A DNA stretch of 64,000 bases, from positions 1-64,000 of IMG/VR virus record IMGVR_UViG_3300046787_000327; one strand, 5' to 3'. This document shows positions 12,586-20,432 of this stretch, piece by piece. This DNA comes from a virus. The notes beneath the pieces were generated by a model. That model was given only the letters and a program-made list of their open reading frames with translations. It searched no databases and was not told the DNA's origin. The position numbers and the translations under genes were made by a program. Within the stretch, counting starts at the first letter, position 1. Each line of letters opens with the position of its first letter.

Positions 12586-12831
12586 ATGTCAAATATAGTA
12601 AACAATATCAAGAAAATTGTTGACAACAACAAGGCCTCTGGTGTTAGCCCCATAGATATTTTTAAGCCAGAGACTGAGTGGCTAGATAGTGAGATGTCTG
12701 ATTCTCGTATTGCTATATGCAAGGCATGTCCAGAGTTGATTAAGTTGACAAAACAGTGTCGTAAATGTGGATGTTTTATGGCTATAAAAACTAAAATAGA
12801 AAAAGCATCATGTCCAATGGGGAAGTGGTAG
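12586..12831 (+). CDS. Zinc-ribbon protein ending CPMGKW, 81 aa
   Basis: Paralogue of the 64-aa protein at 5491-5685: CKACP, CRKCGCFM and a terminal CPMGKW with the same spacing, plus about 17 extra N-terminal residues. The start at 12586 is set by the -10 box 6 nt upstream; an in-frame ATG at 12568 lies before the box. It is followed after one base by the divergent oxygenase, so the two may be cotranscribed. Probable zinc-binding adaptor; function unknown. Confidence 0.75.
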   Translation: MSNIVNNIKKIVDNNKASGVSPIDIFKPETEWLDSEMSDSRIAICKACPELIKLTKQCRKCGCFMAIKTKIEKASCPMGKW

Positions 12832-12832
12832 T

Positions 12833-13408
12833 ATGAAAGATCCATATTTATTAAAAAATGTTCTTCCACCAAAAGAGCATAAAGAGTTGCAAGACTTGGC
12901 TTTGCATATATGGTCAACAGACAAGAGCACATTTGATGACGGCTTTGGCAGACACCAATGGGCAATTTGGGATGGTACGCACAAAGAAAATATAGAACCA
13001 CTTAGAAAGTTCCATGAAATGCTTTTGCCTCTTGCAAGAGAAGAATTTGAGTCAGATACTCTAGTACCATCTTGGTGCCTTATAAGTATTTATGAGGGGG
13101 AAAAGGCAAGGCTCTGGAAACATAAAGATGACAATGCCTGTACATATCATATAAATTATACAATTTTTCACAAGACGCCATGGGATTTTTATGTGGAAGG
13201 AATTAAGTTTCAGCCAGAAGCCAACGATGCCGTTCTTTCATATGGGAATGACCAAGAGCATTGGAGAGAAGAGTTCCCCAATCCAGAAACAAACCTAGTT
13301 GCTAACGCTTTCTTTTTTTATACTGAGCCAGACCACTGGTTCTTTACAGAAGGCCCTCAATACTTATACACAAACATTAGAGCAAATAAAGATGAGCAGG
13401 GTATGTAG
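12833..13408 (+). CDS. Divergent 2OG-Fe(II) dioxygenase-like protein, 191 aa
   Basis: Carries H97-x-D99 (WKHKDDNACTYH) and a later H143 (DQEHWREE) in a pattern consistent with the double-stranded beta-helix oxygenases. It lacks the YLNDDYEGGEL strand of the others, and the 2-oxoglutarate-binding basic residue is not obvious. N-terminal 90 residues are helical, as in the family. It precedes the glycosyltransferase by two bases. It may be an Asp/Asn- or Pro-hydroxylase of a different branch, or a degenerate member. Confidence 0.6.
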   Translation: MKDPYLLKNVLPPKEHKELQDLALHIWSTDKSTFDDGFGRHQWAIWDGTHKENIEPLRKFHEMLLPLAREEFESDTLVPSWCLISIYEGEKARLWKHKDDNACTYHINYTIFHKTPWDFYVEGIKFQPEANDAVLSYGNDQEHWREEFPNPETNLVANAFFFYTEPDHWFFTEGPQYLYTNIRANKDEQGM

Positions 13409-13410
13409 TA

Positions 13411-14451
13411 ATGGGGAAAATTTTTTATCAACTCTACCAACCCTGCGGACTATTCAATCAAATGACAAGTTTAGAGGTTGCAGTTGGTTTAGCCAGCAGA
13501 TATAAAAAAGATTTAGTGTTTCATAATATCAGTAATCCATCAGATCGAAACTATAATAATAGGAGCGTTCCCATATACTCTGCAAACTATGCATTTAATG
13601 ATAGAAAAGGGTTAATAGATTCAGATGTATTTCCAAGAATATCAGATCTAGTTGACTGGGAAAACAAGAATTCTCAAAGCCTCATTGATACTAAGATTTC
13701 TTATTTTAAAGGCGAAGATTTTAGAGTAGATAATTTGATGGAGTATTATTCAGTTAAGCCAAAAGATAGTTTAGAAAATGAAGAGTCGTTTTCTGAGGGC
13801 AGACAAAGGATAGACCTAACTAATTATAATAACATCCATCTTAGAAAAACTCTTGGATATTACAGCAGGTTCTTTTTTAACAGAGATGCGAAACTAGATA
13901 AAAGTTTAGCATCTGTAAGATTTAAGCCAGAATATTATGAACTAGCAGAACTAGTTGCAAAATCTATTGGAGATTTTAACGGAGTTCACTTTAGGCTAAC
14001 AGACCATAAGGGTATGTTTGATCCAGATAATAATATTTTAGATTCTGGTATAAACCAAATTGATAGTGGTCTTCCCATTGTTATGTGTACTGATCAACCA
14101 GAAAGTAAACTCATTAAAGAGTCTACTTATAACTATTTATTATTAGATGACTATATTTTAAATAATTTTTATAAAGAATTTAGGCAGTTTAAGTTTAAAG
14201 AAGAAGTTTCTTTTGGAATACTAAATAACTTAGTTATGCATTACAGCAACAATTTTATTGGTAGTCCAGGAAGCACTTTTACTGGGTATATTCATAGAGG
14301 AATAAATCAAAAAAGAGATATCAGTTGGAAAGTTTTTGGAGAAACGGAGCATGTTCAAAACGGTCCATACTCCTGGAATGGCTATGATGTTAAAGATAGC
14401 CTTACAAAGCAATGGTGGAGAGAATGGAAAGAGTCGAGGCTAGCAATATGA
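13411..14451 (+). CDS. O-fucosyltransferase-like glycosyltransferase, 346 aa
   Basis: Motifs follow the GDP-fucose transferase fold. An N-terminal GLFNQMTSLEVAVGLA (13-28) corresponds to the G-x-x-NQ motif. GVHFRLTDHKG (191-201) has the H-x-R of the donor site. VMCTDQPE (224-231) and FIGSPGSTFTGYIHR (282-296) match the late S-x-x-STF...R motif. The family transfers L-fucose, or in some cases L-galactose, from GDP-sugars onto Ser/Thr or glycans. The next gene makes GDP-L-galactose (4-bp overlap), which fits this enzyme's expected donor. Target unknown: Thr or hydroxyproline in PTPVA repeats, or a glycan. Confidence 0.7.
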   Translation: MGKIFYQLYQPCGLFNQMTSLEVAVGLASRYKKDLVFHNISNPSDRNYNNRSVPIYSANYAFNDRKGLIDSDVFPRISDLVDWENKNSQSLIDTKISYFKGEDFRVDNLMEYYSVKPKDSLENEESFSEGRQRIDLTNYNNIHLRKTLGYYSRFFFNRDAKLDKSLASVRFKPEYYELAELVAKSIGDFNGVHFRLTDHKGMFDPDNNILDSGINQIDSGLPIVMCTDQPESKLIKESTYNYLLLDDYILNNFYKEFRQFKFKEEVSFGILNNLVMHYSNNFIGSPGSTFTGYIHRGINQKRDISWKVFGETEHVQNGPYSWNGYDVKDSLTKQWWREWKESRLAI

Positions 14452-15488
14452 AAACTGCACTTGTATTAGGGGCTGGAGGCTTTATAGGAAGCCATATGGT
14501 TAAGCGGTTAAAGTCTGAGGGGTACTGGGTAAGAGGAGTTGACTTGAAGCATCCAGAGTTCTCTGACACACAGGCTGATGAGTTTATTGTTCGTGATCTA
14601 TCAGACCAAGACAATATGAATAAGGCCATCTTGTTTAAGGGGTATGCAGGAAACTTTTATAAAGACATCCCATATAAACTATTAGACTCGTTTGACGAGA
14701 TCTATCAGTTTGCAGCAGATATGGGTGGAGCAGGATATATATTTACTGGAGAGAATGATTCTAAAATTATGGAAAACTCTGCATTGATTAATCTTAATTT
14801 GCTTAGAGCACAGTCTAGGTTTAATGATGAGTATGGGGTTAACAAGACAAAGATTTTTTACAGCAGTTCTGCCTGTATGTACCCTGACTATAAGCAGTTG
14901 GATGTTAATAATCCTGGACTCAAGGAGTCTGACGCATACCCTGCTGATCCTGATAGTGAGTATGGCTGGGAAAAGTTGTTTAGTGAAAGATTGTTCCTAG
15001 CCTTTCAAAAAAATAATGGTATCCCCGTAAGAATTGCTAGATACCATAATATTTTTGGACCAGAGGGAACTTGGCAGGGTGGAAAAGAGAAAGCACCAGC
15101 AGCAATATGTAGAAAAGTTATACAGGCAATAGATTCTATGGAAATTTGGGGGGATGGAGAGCAGACACGATCATTTCTATACATAGATGAATGCATAGAG
15201 GCTACAAGAAGGCTCATGTCTTCAGATTTCTCTGGACCTGTAAATATTGGATCTGAGGAAATGGTCACTATCAATCAGTTAGTTGACATTGCCTGTGAAG
15301 TTGAAGGCAAGGACTTAAAAAGGATTCACATACCTGGACCGCTAGGCGTACGTGGCAGAAACTCTAATAATGATTTGGTTAGAAAAGAGTTAGGCTGGGA
15401 CTACTCAATGTCTCTTAAAGAAGGTATAGGAAAAACTTATACCTGGATTAAGGGTCAAATAAATAGCCCCAGCCAACAAATTAGTTAG
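14448..15488 (+). CDS. gme: GDP-mannose 3,5-epimerase (extended SDR), 346 aa
   Basis: Rossmann motif GAGGFIGSH (8-16); ADMGGAGYIF (90-99); SSSACMYP (139-146) with the acid/base Cys at C143; YGWEK (172-176, Tyr-x3-Lys); GTWQGGKEKAPAA (207-219) with the second catalytic Lys near 215; HIPGPLGVRGRNSNND. These match plant-type GDP-mannose 3,5-epimerase, which converts GDP-D-mannose to GDP-L-galactose (and L-gulose). A short insertion near residues 60-82 differs from the plant enzyme. Start at 14448 overlaps the GT stop (ATGA); an in-frame ATG at 14412 lies inside the GT gene. Its 3' end overlaps the leftward lysozyme-like gene by 8 bp. Confidence 0.88.
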   Translation: MKTALVLGAGGFIGSHMVKRLKSEGYWVRGVDLKHPEFSDTQADEFIVRDLSDQDNMNKAILFKGYAGNFYKDIPYKLLDSFDEIYQFAADMGGAGYIFTGENDSKIMENSALINLNLLRAQSRFNDEYGVNKTKIFYSSSACMYPDYKQLDVNNPGLKESDAYPADPDSEYGWEKLFSERLFLAFQKNNGIPVRIARYHNIFGPEGTWQGGKEKAPAAICRKVIQAIDSMEIWGDGEQTRSFLYIDECIEATRRLMSSDFSGPVNIGSEEMVTINQLVDIACEVEGKDLKRIHIPGPLGVRGRNSNNDLVRKELGWDYSMSLKEGIGKTYTWIKGQINSPSQQIS

Positions 15489-16035
15489 GGAACTGAGCCA
15501 TCCACTGCTTAGTGCGTGGAGTCAATCCATGCCAGGCAGACCAGTCTCTGCCACCATTTGACATATGAAATGCAATCTGTGCATTAACTACTGGATTCAA
15601 AAGATCAGAGTTAGTAACAAGTTCAAACTTGTCACGACGATCTGGTCCTAGCATTCCAATCATGTTAATCTGAAATAAACCCCAAGAGTTATCCCCAGTT
15701 TTAGCATTAGGGTTAATTCTTATGGGCTGTCCGTTAGTTTCTTTCTTTGCAACTCCCCAAGCCTCAACAAGGTTAGATCCTCTGAATCCAACAAGATGAA
15801 GCAGTTCCTTTAGTTCTAAATCAGTGAGAGTTCCTTTGTTCTCAAAACTCTTTAATTTTTCCTCCTTAGAAACCAAAAAAACCTCTTGCGAGGTGGTTTT
15901 CAAGATCTGAGCCTGTTCGGGCTTGGTATTACTTTTAAGCGGAGCAGCATTAGCACTGTTAGAAAATACAGCAAATACTGCGATGATACTGAGTGTGCTA
16001 ATGATCTCTTTGTTTCTTTCGATAAATTTAATCAT
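15481..16035 (-). CDS. Exported lysozyme / transglycosylase-like protein, 184 aa
   Basis: A signal peptide (residues 1-30: IISTLSIIAVFAVF hydrophobic core, NSANA before A31) leads to a Thr/Lys-rich linker. The catalytic domain has E99 in AWGVAKKET and GDNSWGLFQINMIG (115-128), the pattern of SLT/lysozyme folds. Likely the endolysin, or a virion-release muramidase, exported by the Sec system. Start at 16035 has a perfect AAGGAGG 6 nt upstream. Encoded against its neighbours with its own promoter (16084-16092) and convergent with the epimerase gene. Confidence 0.75.
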   Translation of the reverse strand: MIKFIERNKEIISTLSIIAVFAVFSNSANAAPLKSNTKPEQAQILKTTSQEVFLVSKEEKLKSFENKGTLTDLELKELLHLVGFRGSNLVEAWGVAKKETNGQPIRINPNAKTGDNSWGLFQINMIGMLGPDRRDKFELVTNSDLLNPVVNAQIAFHMSNGGRDWSAWHGLTPRTKQWMAQFPN

Positions 16036-16083
16036 AGTTTCCTCCTTAGAAAACAATAACACCCTGGTAGGTGTCTACTGACA

Positions 16084-16092
16084 AGTATAACA
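16084..16092 (-). promoter_or_regulatory. Leftward extended -10 TGT-TATACT
   Basis: Minus strand TGTTATACT reads from 16092 to 16084; start expected near 16077, giving a leader of about 42 nt with AAGGAGG before the lysozyme-like gene. Confidence 0.55.
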
Positions 16093-16123
16093 TAATTTTC
16101 AACGGTATGTCAAGTTATAGGAG

Positions 16124-16132
16124 TGGTATAAT
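16124..16132 (+). promoter_or_regulatory. Extended -10 TGG-TATAAT
   Basis: TATAAT 16127-16132, ATG at 16142 after 9 nt, no ribosome site. Back to back with the leftward promoter at 16084-16092. First promoter of the second fiber module. Confidence 0.65.
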
Positions 16133-16141
16133 AAATACACT

Positions 16142-16663
16142 ATGGCTACAGGAAATACAGGCGACGGACTCTATAATCTACCCTTCCCCGTTGCAGACGA
16201 CCCAGTAAATGTTCATGGTGACATAGAGTCATTAGTACAAAGATTATTACTCATATTGCCACCCCTAGGTCTTTCTCAGTTTCAACTTGCAGTTATTAAC
16301 AAGAGTGGTTCAGCAATTCCAGCGGGAACACCAGTTTATGCTTCAGGATTTGACAACACCTCATCAAAGACAACCGTATCAAAATCCCTCCCCTCAACTG
16401 AAAACCCAATCTTGGGTTTAGCAAAGACTTCAATTGCAGATGACTCTGAGGGAATTGTAGTCGTTGCAGGAGTTATGGAAAATATTAATACTTCTGGTTT
16501 TGAAAATGGAGACACCCTTTATGTTGGTTCTTCTGGTGGACTCTCTAGTACCCAGTCAGGTGGCGCAGTAGGCGTCGTAGCCCATGCAGCATCTTCAGGG
16601 GTAATTATTGTAGAGGCAAAGGGTAATGGAACATGGGGGGCACTAAAGGCTGGATTAGCCTAA
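16142..16663 (+). CDS. Fiber-associated protein, 173 aa
   Basis: N-terminal YNLPFPVADDPVNVHGDIES looks like a virion-docking segment. The C-terminal 110 residues (NKSGSAIPAGTPVYASGF, VVVAGVMENINTSGFENGDTL, LYVGSSGGLS) resemble the DUF2190-like beta domain found in capsid decoration and fiber proteins. Leaderless start. Probably structural. Confidence 0.55.
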   Translation: MATGNTGDGLYNLPFPVADDPVNVHGDIESLVQRLLLILPPLGLSQFQLAVINKSGSAIPAGTPVYASGFDNTSSKTTVSKSLPSTENPILGLAKTSIADDSEGIVVVAGVMENINTSGFENGDTLYVGSSGGLSSTQSGGAVGVVAHAASSGVIIVEAKGNGTWGALKAGLA

Positions 16664-16666
16664 TAG

Positions 16667-16675
16667 TGATATAAT
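16667..16675 (+). promoter_or_regulatory. Extended -10 TGA-TATAAT, leaderless arrangement
   Basis: TATAAT 16670-16675, then 6 nt, then ATG at 16682. Confidence 0.65.
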
Positions 16676-16681
16676 AACAAC

Positions 16682-17080
16682 ATGGCAACTTTAAGAGGAT
16701 CCGCTTCATCATATGATATTGGCAATAAGCCACCAACAGTTCTTTGGACTGTGGTTCGTGGAGATACCTCTGGGTTTAGAGTTTATGCAACAGATGACGC
16801 AAAGCAACCACTAGTAATTTCTGAGTGGGATATCTCAATGAAGTTTAAGAGACCAAACTCAAACCCTGGAGTTATCTCAGATGATGCAACTCTTATCTTT
16901 ACATTAACTCCAGCACCAGATGACGATGACCAGATTGGTGAGTTCACTGTATGGTTAACATCAGCGGAATCTGTTCAACTTGAAACAGGAGACATCTTTG
17001 ACATTCAGTTGTCTGACCCAACAAGAGTTTGGACTGTTGCTCAGGGCAGCATGAAGATCCTTGAAGATGTAACTGACTAA
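16682..17080 (+). CDS. Ig-like BppU-N-type virion protein, 132 aa
   Basis: VLWTVVRGDTSGFRVYATDD, followed by LVISEWDISMKFKRPNS, acidic loops and a final VWTVAQGSMKILEDVTD. It parallels the protein at 7042-7428 in both halves (VVRGD..., ISDW/ISEW, ending in a VLGDV or ILEDV strand). Likely a beta-sandwich that attaches or caps a fiber. Its last base is the first base of the next gene. Confidence 0.6.
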   Translation: MATLRGSASSYDIGNKPPTVLWTVVRGDTSGFRVYATDDAKQPLVISEWDISMKFKRPNSNPGVISDDATLIFTLTPAPDDDDQIGEFTVWLTSAESVQLETGDIFDIQLSDPTRVWTVAQGSMKILEDVTD

Positions 17081-17301
17081 TGGCAACATCAGTAATTATA
17101 AATGATTTAAACCATCAAACTAAAAAGATTGAAACAATTGATTACCCAATTATTCAGATCGATGACCCACTAAGATTAGTTTCCATTACTGAAATACTTC
17201 CATTTAGAGTAAAGTTTACAGCAATTCAAATCCAAAGCGCATCGTCTATGATTCCTGCAATCCCCTTACAGGTTATTGGTTATAGCAACTATATTCTTTA
17301 A
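17080..17301 (+). CDS. Small hypothetical protein, 73 aa
   Basis: ATG overlaps the preceding stop (TAATG). The sequence (IIQIDDPLRLVSITEILPFR, VKFTAIQIQSAS) is beta-rich. No family recognised. Position between fiber genes suggests a virion or assembly role. Confidence 0.6.
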   Translation: MATSVIINDLNHQTKKIETIDYPIIQIDDPLRLVSITEILPFRVKFTAIQIQSASSMIPAIPLQVIGYSNYIL

Positions 17302-17318
17302 TTATTTAATTAAAACCA

Positions 17319-17327
17319 TGCTATAAT
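17319..17327 (+). promoter_or_regulatory. Extended -10 TGC-TATAAT, leaderless arrangement
   Basis: TATAAT 17322-17327, 6 nt, ATG at 17334. Confidence 0.65.
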
Positions 17328-17333
17328 AACGAC

Positions 17334-17780
17334 ATGGCTAAAATATCAATTCCAGGAGTTAAGGGTCTGTTCCAATCTGGAGATAGACCATCTCAAGAAA
17401 ACTACGAAGACCTCATTGACACGCTGTCAGCCCAATCAACAGATTTAGGTACAGCAGGTAACAATGAAAATACAATCACGGGTATTGAGAACGTAACTGT
17501 TATTGATAACTTTGATGCTACAGTTTGGCGTATGGTGAAGTACATTATCTCTATCGCTAAAACATCAGCAGGGGACAATAAGTTCTATGCTACAGAAATG
17601 ACAATTCTCGTTGACGGTGCAGATGTATCAGTCAGCGAATATGGAACAATCGACAATGATGGGAATATTGGCACCATTAATGTCTCTCGCACTGGAAATA
17701 CCGTGGCCTTAACAGTCACTCCAGATAATGCGATCAAGCCAGTCACTGTACGTTACGCACGTATGGGACTTAAGGCATAA
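17334..17780 (+). CDS. Short fiber protein, 148 aa
   Basis: N terminus KISIPGVKGLFQSGDRPSQE is a likely docking segment. The C-terminal 85 residues (from MVKYIISIAKTSAGDN, through VSVSEYGTIDN, to VTVRYARMGL) form a beta domain that is clearly related to the last 85 residues of the long fiber at 17800-19857. It therefore looks like a short version of the same receptor-binding tip. Leaderless start. Confidence 0.6.
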   Translation: MAKISIPGVKGLFQSGDRPSQENYEDLIDTLSAQSTDLGTAGNNENTITGIENVTVIDNFDATVWRMVKYIISIAKTSAGDNKFYATEMTILVDGADVSVSEYGTIDNDGNIGTINVSRTGNTVALTVTPDNAIKPVTVRYARMGLKA

Positions 17781-17799
17781 TTAAAAAGGAGATATAAAA

Positions 17800-19857
17800 A
17801 TGGCAACAGTAAATAAAGATTTTAAGATTAAGAGTGGCCTCGTAGTTGAGGGTACAACGGGTACAATCAACGGATACAACATCCTTACAGAGTCACAAGA
17901 TTCACAAGACTTCATCATTGATATTATTGGTGGAGAAACACTCATCACATCTGTTGAGTCAACACAGTTGGAAGTTATTTCTGGCGAACTCAATGTAAAG
18001 TCTGGCGTATTTGATGCAGACGGAGCAGCAGCAGCCGCCGAGACAGCAGCAAACTCATACACAGACGGTGAAATTACAACAGCACTTAACACTGCTCAAG
18101 GATATGCAGATACAGCAGAGGCTGACGCAAAGTCATATGCTGATGGTCTTGCCACCAACTATGACCCAGCAGGTTCTGCTACAACAGCAGAAAACAATGC
18201 TAAGTCATATGCCGACGGTCTTGCATCTAACTATGATCCAGCAGGCTCTGCTACAACTGCTCAGACAAACGCTGAGAACTACGCAGACAGTTTAGCATCT
18301 AACTATGATCCAGCAGGTTCAGCAACTACAGCATATAACGATGCAGTCTCAGCAGCATCAAGCGATGCTACAACAAAGGCAAATGCTGCAGAAACAAATG
18401 CTAATGAGTATACAGATGGAGAAATTTCAACTGCGCTTACAACAGCACAAGGATATGCAGATACAGCAGAGGCAAATGCTAATGCATACACAGACAACGC
18501 AGTTTCTGGCCTTAACTGGAAGCAAGCAGTAAACCTTCTTTATGATGCAGCAATTCCAGTACTATCTGGCAGCGGAGCGTCACAGTTAATTGTTGATGGT
18601 CACGACCCACTCGGAGATGCTGATAGCGGATACAGAGTTCTTATTACTCAGTCATCAGATGCTGGTATCTATGTCTTTAACAGCACAGCAGGATCTTGGA
18701 CACTTACTCGTGCAGATGATGCAGATGAGTTTGGTGAACTTATTGGTTCAGCAGTCTATGTTATGGAAGGAACTCAGTATGGTTCAACATCATGGGTTCA
18801 GTCAAATCACTACTTAACTAACTTTTCAGGTCAGTCTTGGACACAGTTCTCAGGACAAGGATCTGTAACAGCAGGTTCAGGTATCACAGTAGACGGTCTT
18901 GAAGTTTCTATCAACCGCACAACTGTTGATAACTGGTATGATGAGTCAGGCGCAGCATCAGATGCACAGGCAGCAGCAGAATCATACGCTGATGGACTAG
19001 CATCAAACTATGATCCAGCAGGATCTGCACAAGGTGCATACGATAACGCAGTTACATATGTAGATGGCGAAATCACAACAGCACTTGGAACCGCTCAGGG
19101 GTACGCAGATCAAGCAGAACTTGATGCAGTATCAACAGCAAACTCATACACTGATGGTGAGATCACAACTGCACTTTCAACTGCACAGGGCTATGCTAAC
19201 ACAGCAGAGCAAAATGCAAAGGACTATGCAGACACTGTAGCAGGCGGACTTGACACAGACGATATTGAAGAGGGTGTAAACAACCTTTACTATACAAGCA
19301 ATCGTGCAAAGTCAGAAGCAGCAACATTATTAATCAATGCTACAAAGACTAATATCACAATTACTGGAGATGTAAATAATGATCTTACAATCACAGCAGA
19401 AAACGGTGTAGCAGATTCTACAACTGATGATCTTGCTGAGGGTGAAGATAATCTTTACTTCACAAACACTCGTGTAATTGATGCGGTATCTGGAGCAAAT
19501 ATCGAGCCAAACAGAGTTATCTTCGGTGGCCTAACAAAGCAAGAGTACATGAATCAAACAGTTGCAAATGCATCAACAGTAACTCTTGGAATTCTTGGCG
19601 ATGGCTATCTGGCAGCAAAGTACGTAGTTCGTGTAGGAGCAACAGTTTCTGGAGTAGAGCACTCACAGATGACAGAGATCCTCATGACAAAGGATGGCAA
19701 TAATAATATTGCAATCTTGGAATACGGAACAATCTGTACTGATACAAATAACCTTGCTTCATTCACTGGAGATGTTTATATGGGTACCCCAGCACTAAAG
19801 GCTACTACCCTTGTAAATGATGCAAGCATTGTAGTCTCAGCAACACTAATTAAATAA
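17800..19857 (+). CDS. Long repetitive tail fiber protein, 685 aa
   Basis: N-terminal MATVNKDFKIKSGLVVEG is shared with the protein at 19926. The shaft has repeated helical segments (YADGLASNYDPAGSA-type units, four copies; GEITTALxTAQGYAD-type units, four copies) in two blocks around a non-repetitive beta domain (residues about 236-385). A C-terminal beta head (KYVVRVGATVSG ... ILEYGTI ...) matches the tip of the 148-aa fiber. Ala-rich coiled-coil shafts of this kind form trimers. AAGGAGA ribosome site; no enzyme motif. Confidence 0.75.
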   Translation: MATVNKDFKIKSGLVVEGTTGTINGYNILTESQDSQDFIIDIIGGETLITSVESTQLEVISGELNVKSGVFDADGAAAAAETAANSYTDGEITTALNTAQGYADTAEADAKSYADGLATNYDPAGSATTAENNAKSYADGLASNYDPAGSATTAQTNAENYADSLASNYDPAGSATTAYNDAVSAASSDATTKANAAETNANEYTDGEISTALTTAQGYADTAEANANAYTDNAVSGLNWKQAVNLLYDAAIPVLSGSGASQLIVDGHDPLGDADSGYRVLITQSSDAGIYVFNSTAGSWTLTRADDADEFGELIGSAVYVMEGTQYGSTSWVQSNHYLTNFSGQSWTQFSGQGSVTAGSGITVDGLEVSINRTTVDNWYDESGAASDAQAAAESYADGLASNYDPAGSAQGAYDNAVTYVDGEITTALGTAQGYADQAELDAVSTANSYTDGEITTALSTAQGYANTAEQNAKDYADTVAGGLDTDDIEEGVNNLYYTSNRAKSEAATLLINATKTNITITGDVNNDLTITAENGVADSTTDDLAEGEDNLYFTNTRVIDAVSGANIEPNRVIFGGLTKQEYMNQTVANASTVTLGILGDGYLAAKYVVRVGATVSGVEHSQMTEILMTKDGNNNIAILEYGTICTDTNNLASFTGDVYMGTPALKATTLVNDASIVVSATLIK
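18031..19245 (+). repeat. Fiber shaft coding repeats
   Basis: Two blocks (about 18031-18510 and 18952-19245) of Ala-rich units: four YDPAGSA units and four TAQGYA(D/N) units. The coding DNA is itself repetitive, a likely site for unit gain and loss. Confidence 0.75.
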
Positions 19858-19872
19858 GTAACTAAAAGGTTT

Positions 19873-19895
19873 GGGGGATCCTTTCAAAATCCCCC
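19873..19895 (+). terminator. Hairpin between fiber genes
   Basis: GGGGGAT (19873-19879) pairs with ATCCCCC (19889-19895), loop 9 nt, followed by ATAATAAAA. GC-rich stem without a U-run; possible terminator or mRNA stabiliser of the long-fiber transcript. Confidence 0.45.
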
Positions 19896-19925
19896 ATAAT
19901 AAAATGTGGTAAAGAGGAGAAATAA

Positions 19926-20378
19926 ATGGCAACAGTAGAAAAAGACTTTAAGGTCAAAAATGGCTTAATCGTCTCACTTGGGGGAACCTTTGGTGGGACT
20001 GTCACAGTTGACACTCCTACAGAAGCACAGCATGCAGCAACCAAAGATTATGTAGATCAAGCAACTGGAGTAGAAGTATCAAGTACTCCTCCAGCAATTA
20101 CAAGAGATGGCCAATTCTATCTCAATTCAGACACATTGCATTTATCTGTCGCATATGACGATGAATGGCTCGTTCTAGCGAATTTCCTAGACACATTAAA
20201 TTTACCACAGCACATCCACGATACATCTATCGATGGCAATGGACTTGTGGTGACATTATTCCAAGATGCTGGTTTTTACTATGAAGTCCCCCAATCATTT
20301 AGTGATGGTGGAACATATCAACAGACCATCTGGGATGTGCTTTTTGACGGCGGTATAGCAGTAGATAATTTCAATTAA
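19926..20378 (+). CDS. Short fiber protein, 150 aa
   Basis: N-terminal MATVEKDFKVKNGLIVSLGG is a paralogue of the docking segment of the long fiber, followed by a TPTEAQHAATKDYVD coiled segment common in fiber proteins. The C-terminal 80 residues are aromatic-rich. AGAGGAG ribosome site. Probably competes for, or shares, the same attachment site as the long fiber. Confidence 0.6.
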   Translation: MATVEKDFKVKNGLIVSLGGTFGGTVTVDTPTEAQHAATKDYVDQATGVEVSSTPPAITRDGQFYLNSDTLHLSVAYDDEWLVLANFLDTLNLPQHIHDTSIDGNGLVVTLFQDAGFYYEVPQSFSDGGTYQQTIWDVLFDGGIAVDNFN

Positions 20379-20383
20379 ATTGA

Positions 20384-20392
20384 TGTTATAAT
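20384..20392 (+). promoter_or_regulatory. Extended -10 TGT-TATAAT with leader
   Basis: TATAAT 20387-20392; leader of about 35 nt with a small hairpin ATGGG-CAGCA-CCCAT (20403-20417) and AAGGAGA before the ATG at 20433. Confidence 0.5.
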
Positions 20393-20432
20393 AAGATAAG
20401 TAATGGGCAGCACCCATAAGGAGATATAAAAT

